Shown piece after piece: positions 6,132 to 8,324 of a DNA stretch of 8,324 bases (the stretch's first letter is position 1; every line of letters starts with the position of its first letter). Origin of the DNA: JBIOYL01 sp044870185 (GTDB taxonomy: Bacteria > Actinomycetota > CALGFH01); NCBI GenBank assembly GCA_044870185.1, contig JBIOYL010000324.1, forward strand, positions 1 through 8,324, in the 5' to 3' direction. Both the position numbers and the translations under genes were made by a program. The notes beneath the pieces were generated by a model. That model was given only the letters and a program-made list of their open reading frames with translations, did not search any database and had not been told where the DNA came from.

Positions 6132-8324
6132 CTACCGCAGCAGGCCCAGCTCGCGGGCGCGGGCGACGGCCTGGGTGCGGTTGGCCGCCCCCAGCTTGCC
6201 GAGGATGTGGCTGACGTGGCGCTTGACGGTGTCCAGGGTGATCACCAGCTCCTCGGCGATCGCCTGGTTCGGCCTGCCGGCGGCCAGCAGCTCGAGCACC
6301 TCCAGCTCCCGGTCGCTCAACGGCTCCAGCAGGCCCGGCACCACCCCGGCGGCCCGCCTGCCGTGGCGGCCGACGGGCACGCCGGCCTGCTGCAGCGCCC
6401 ACAGCAGCCGGCCAAGGTAGGCCGGCGGCACGCCGGCGACCAGCTCGCCCTTGCCGGTCGCCGCGGCGAGCGCGTCGAGCAGGGCGGCCATGGCGGCGCC
6501 CTCGTCGAGGAAGACGCGCGCGTAGCCCTCGGGCGCGGCCAGCGCGAGCGCGCCCGCCAGCTCGGCCAGGGCGGCGTCGTGCTCGCCCACCGCCTGCAAC
6601 CCGCGGGCCCGCACGACACGGATCCGGATCAGGCTGTCGGTGCGGCCCTGGCAGTCGGCCAGGTCGGCCAGCCGACCCAGCAGCCCCAGCGCCCGATCGG
6701 CATCCCCCTGGGCCAGTAGCACCCGGGCCAGCACCAGCTGGTCGCGCTCGCGCAGGTAGGACACCTCGTCCTCGGGTCCCAGCCCGCGTTCCTCGGCCCA
6801 GCGGGCGGCCTCGTCGATCTCGCCCTGGGCCAGCACCAGCCGCGCCCGCTCCGCCGGTGCCGGGTGATACCACGTCGGGGTCTGGGTGTCGGGCATCAGC
6901 CGGCACGCCTCGTCCATGGCCTGCCGTGCCCCGGCCAGGTCCCCGCCTGCCTGGCGGATCCACGCCATCGTCACCAGCGCGATGTCCGACAACTGCAGCC
7001 AGCCGAGCGGCCGGGCCAGCGCCAGGCCCTCGGTGAGGTGCCGGCGCGCCTCATCCAGCTGGTTACGTTCGTACAGCACCTGGCCGAGGCCCACCTGCGC
7101 CTCGGCCGCGTGGAAGGTCGACCGCCGGCCGCCCTCGGTGGCGAGCTCCAGACCCTCCCGGAAGGTCCGCATCGCGGCCGTCAGCCGACCACGCGCCCGC
7201 TGCACCCCGCCCAGCAAGAAGCAGGACGACACCAGCGGGTGGTGGCCGGCCGTGGCCCGGCCCTCGGCCAGCAGCTCGGCCAGGGCCGGCTCGGCCTGCT
7301 CCACGTGGCCGGCCAACCAGTCGGCCAGGGCCAGCAGCCAGCGGGCCCACAGGCGCGGCCCACGCTCCTCCTCCGAGAGGTCGGCCAGCGCCGAGCGGGC
7401 GAACCTGGCCGTCTGCTCGGGGTCACCCCGGGCGGCGAGCTCGGCCCGCAGCAGCGCGATGGCCGCCGGCACCCGCCGGACCATGCCCCCGTCGGTCGGC
7501 ACCAGCGGCTGCTCGGGTTCGAGCTGCAGCTCGACGGCTCGGTCGGCGTGCTCCAGCCGGCGCTCGGCCTCATCCAGCCGGCCGCGGTGCACCTCGAGCA
7601 TGGCCTGGGCCAGAACCAGCCCTGGGCGGGACCGCAGCACCTCGGCGGGCAGGGCCTCCAAGCGGCGCCGGAGCACGACCCCCTCGCCCCGCTGGAGGAG
7701 CTGGTCCAGGTGCCGTTCCACCAGCCCGGCGGCCCAGGCGGGCTCCCCGGCGGCCAGGGCGTGACCGATCGCCTCGTCGACCAGCCCGTGCGCCTGGCAC
7801 CAGGCGGCCGCGGCGTGGTGCAGCTCCGCCGCCCGCTCGGGCCGCTCGGCGGCCAGGCGGGCGCGCAGCAGGTCGGCGAACAGGTGGTGGTAGCGCCACC
7901 AGCCGCGCACCTCATCCAACGGCACCAGGAACAGGTTCGCCCGCTCCACCCGCTCCAGCAGCCGCTGACCGTCGCGGCGGCCGGTGACCGCGTCGCACAG
8001 CTCACCGCACAAGCGGTCCAGCACCGAGGTCTCCAGCAGGACGGCGCGCACCTCGTCGGGCTGGCGGTCCAGCACCTCCTCGGCCAGATAGTCGAGCACA
8101 TAGCGGTGGCTGCCCGAGAAGCCGGCCACGAACCCGGCCGGGTCGCCATGGCCCGCCAGCGACAGCCCGGCCAGCTGCAGGCCCGCCACCCACCCTTCGG
8201 TCCGCGCCGCCAGGGCGGCCACGCTGCCGGCCGGCAGCTCCCGCCCGGTGGCCGCCCGCAGCAGCGTGGCCGTCTCCTGCAAGGTGAAGCGCAGCTCGCG
8301 CTCGCGCAGCTCGGCCAGCTGCCC
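6132..8324 (-). CDS. LuxR-family regulator, LAL/MalT type (partial, N-terminus beyond right edge)
   Basis: The last 730 residues of a large ATP-binding LuxR-type transcriptional activator. Proteins of this kind are usually near 900 residues, with an N-terminal STAND ATPase, a helical sensor of TPR-like repeats and a C-terminal DNA-binding domain. The frame is open to the window edge (GQLAELRERELRFT, first 14 residues), and the TTG at 8280-8282 is not a credible start. The Walker A motif must lie outside. Seen here are TEGWVAGLQLAGLSLAG (fragment residues 42-58), the conserved GWWRYHHLFADLLRARL (141-157), a long Ala/Leu/Arg-rich TPR-like region (about 160-640), and the LuxR helix-turn-helix from LSDRELEVLELLAAG to TVKRHVSHILGKLGAANRTQ (669-730; bases 6132-6320). 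In related MalT-like proteins a ligand bound by the repeats triggers ATP-dependent oligomerisation and activation. The ligand and targets here are unknown; the patatin gene downstream on the same strand is a candidate target by position only. Confidence 0.95.
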   Translation of the reverse strand, partial: GQLAELRERELRFTLQETATLLRAATGRELPAGSVAALAARTEGWVAGLQLAGLSLAGHGDPAGFVAGFSGSHRYVLDYLAEEVLDRQPDEVRAVLLETSVLDRLCGELCDAVTGRRDGQRLLERVERANLFLVPLDEVRGWWRYHHLFADLLRARLAAERPERAAELHHAAAAWCQAHGLVDEAIGHALAAGEPAWAAGLVERHLDQLLQRGEGVVLRRRLEALPAEVLRSRPGLVLAQAMLEVHRGRLDEAERRLEHADRAVELQLEPEQPLVPTDGGMVRRVPAAIALLRAELAARGDPEQTARFARSALADLSEEERGPRLWARWLLALADWLAGHVEQAEPALAELLAEGRATAGHHPLVSSCFLLGGVQRARGRLTAAMRTFREGLELATEGGRRSTFHAAEAQVGLGQVLYERNQLDEARRHLTEGLALARPLGWLQLSDIALVTMAWIRQAGGDLAGARQAMDEACRLMPDTQTPTWYHPAPAERARLVLAQGEIDEAARWAEERGLGPEDEVSYLRERDQLVLARVLLAQGDADRALGLLGRLADLADCQGRTDSLIRIRVVRARGLQAVGEHDAALAELAGALALAAPEGYARVFLDEGAAMAALLDALAAATGKGELVAGVPPAYLGRLLWALQQAGVPVGRHGRRAAGVVPGLLEPLSDRELEVLELLAAGRPNQAIAEELVITLDTVKRHVSHILGKLGAANRTQAVARARELGLLR

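Noticed and set aside
2329..6420. A 1363-codon plus-strand open frame running opposite to the patatin gene
   Set aside because: It has no recognisable domains, is dominated by Gly/Arg/Ala/Gln/Val, and lies antisense to a gene with clear motifs. Long antisense open frames are expected in GC-rich genes because stop codons are rare there.
5860..6963. A 367-codon minus-strand frame overlapping the regulator
   Set aside because: Its N-terminal two thirds is Gly/Arg/Pro-rich nonsense out of frame with the LAL regulator; only the part after the regulator stop looks protein-like and that is listed separately.

Overview
The window is very GC-rich and most third codon positions are G or C. It carries a LuxR regulator of the large ATP-binding (LAL/MalT) type and a patatin-like protein of the DUF3376 type, both common in Actinomycetota. 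A high-GC actinobacterium is therefore the most likely source; nothing fixes the genus.

The right three quarters is intact coding sequence, all on the minus strand. At the right edge is the C-terminal part of the LAL regulator (6132 to beyond 8324), with TPR-like repeats and a clear LuxR helix-turn-helix. A 365-base gap follows, holding what may be the remnant of a small membrane-protein gene. Then comes a 1220-residue patatin-like phospholipase (2104-5766) with a Ser98/Asp285 catalytic pair, the DUF3376 signature and about four C-terminal transmembrane helices.

The left quarter (1-2100) is different and looks like a graveyard of small accessory genes. Downstream of the patatin gene is a coiled-coil gene whose reading frame is broken at least twice (1592-2005, minus). 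Facing it is a remnant of a HIT (histidine-triad) hydrolase gene, broken by an exact 26-bp tandem duplication (1169-1458, plus). About 680 bases follow with no credible gene, but with a perfect 14-bp hairpin and a cluster of repeated YGGACA motifs. At the left edge is a two-gene minus-strand unit that looks like an antitoxin-toxin pair: a DUF6247-like gene with a one-base frameshift, and the start of a small, possibly RelE/ParE-like protein that runs off the window.

The regulator, patatin gene and coiled-coil gene share strand and order, so a regulated membrane-lipase locus is possible, but the 365-base gap means one transcript is not shown. The contrast between about 5.8 kb of unbroken frames and several broken small genes argues for real gene decay, although indel errors in the assembly have to be excluded.
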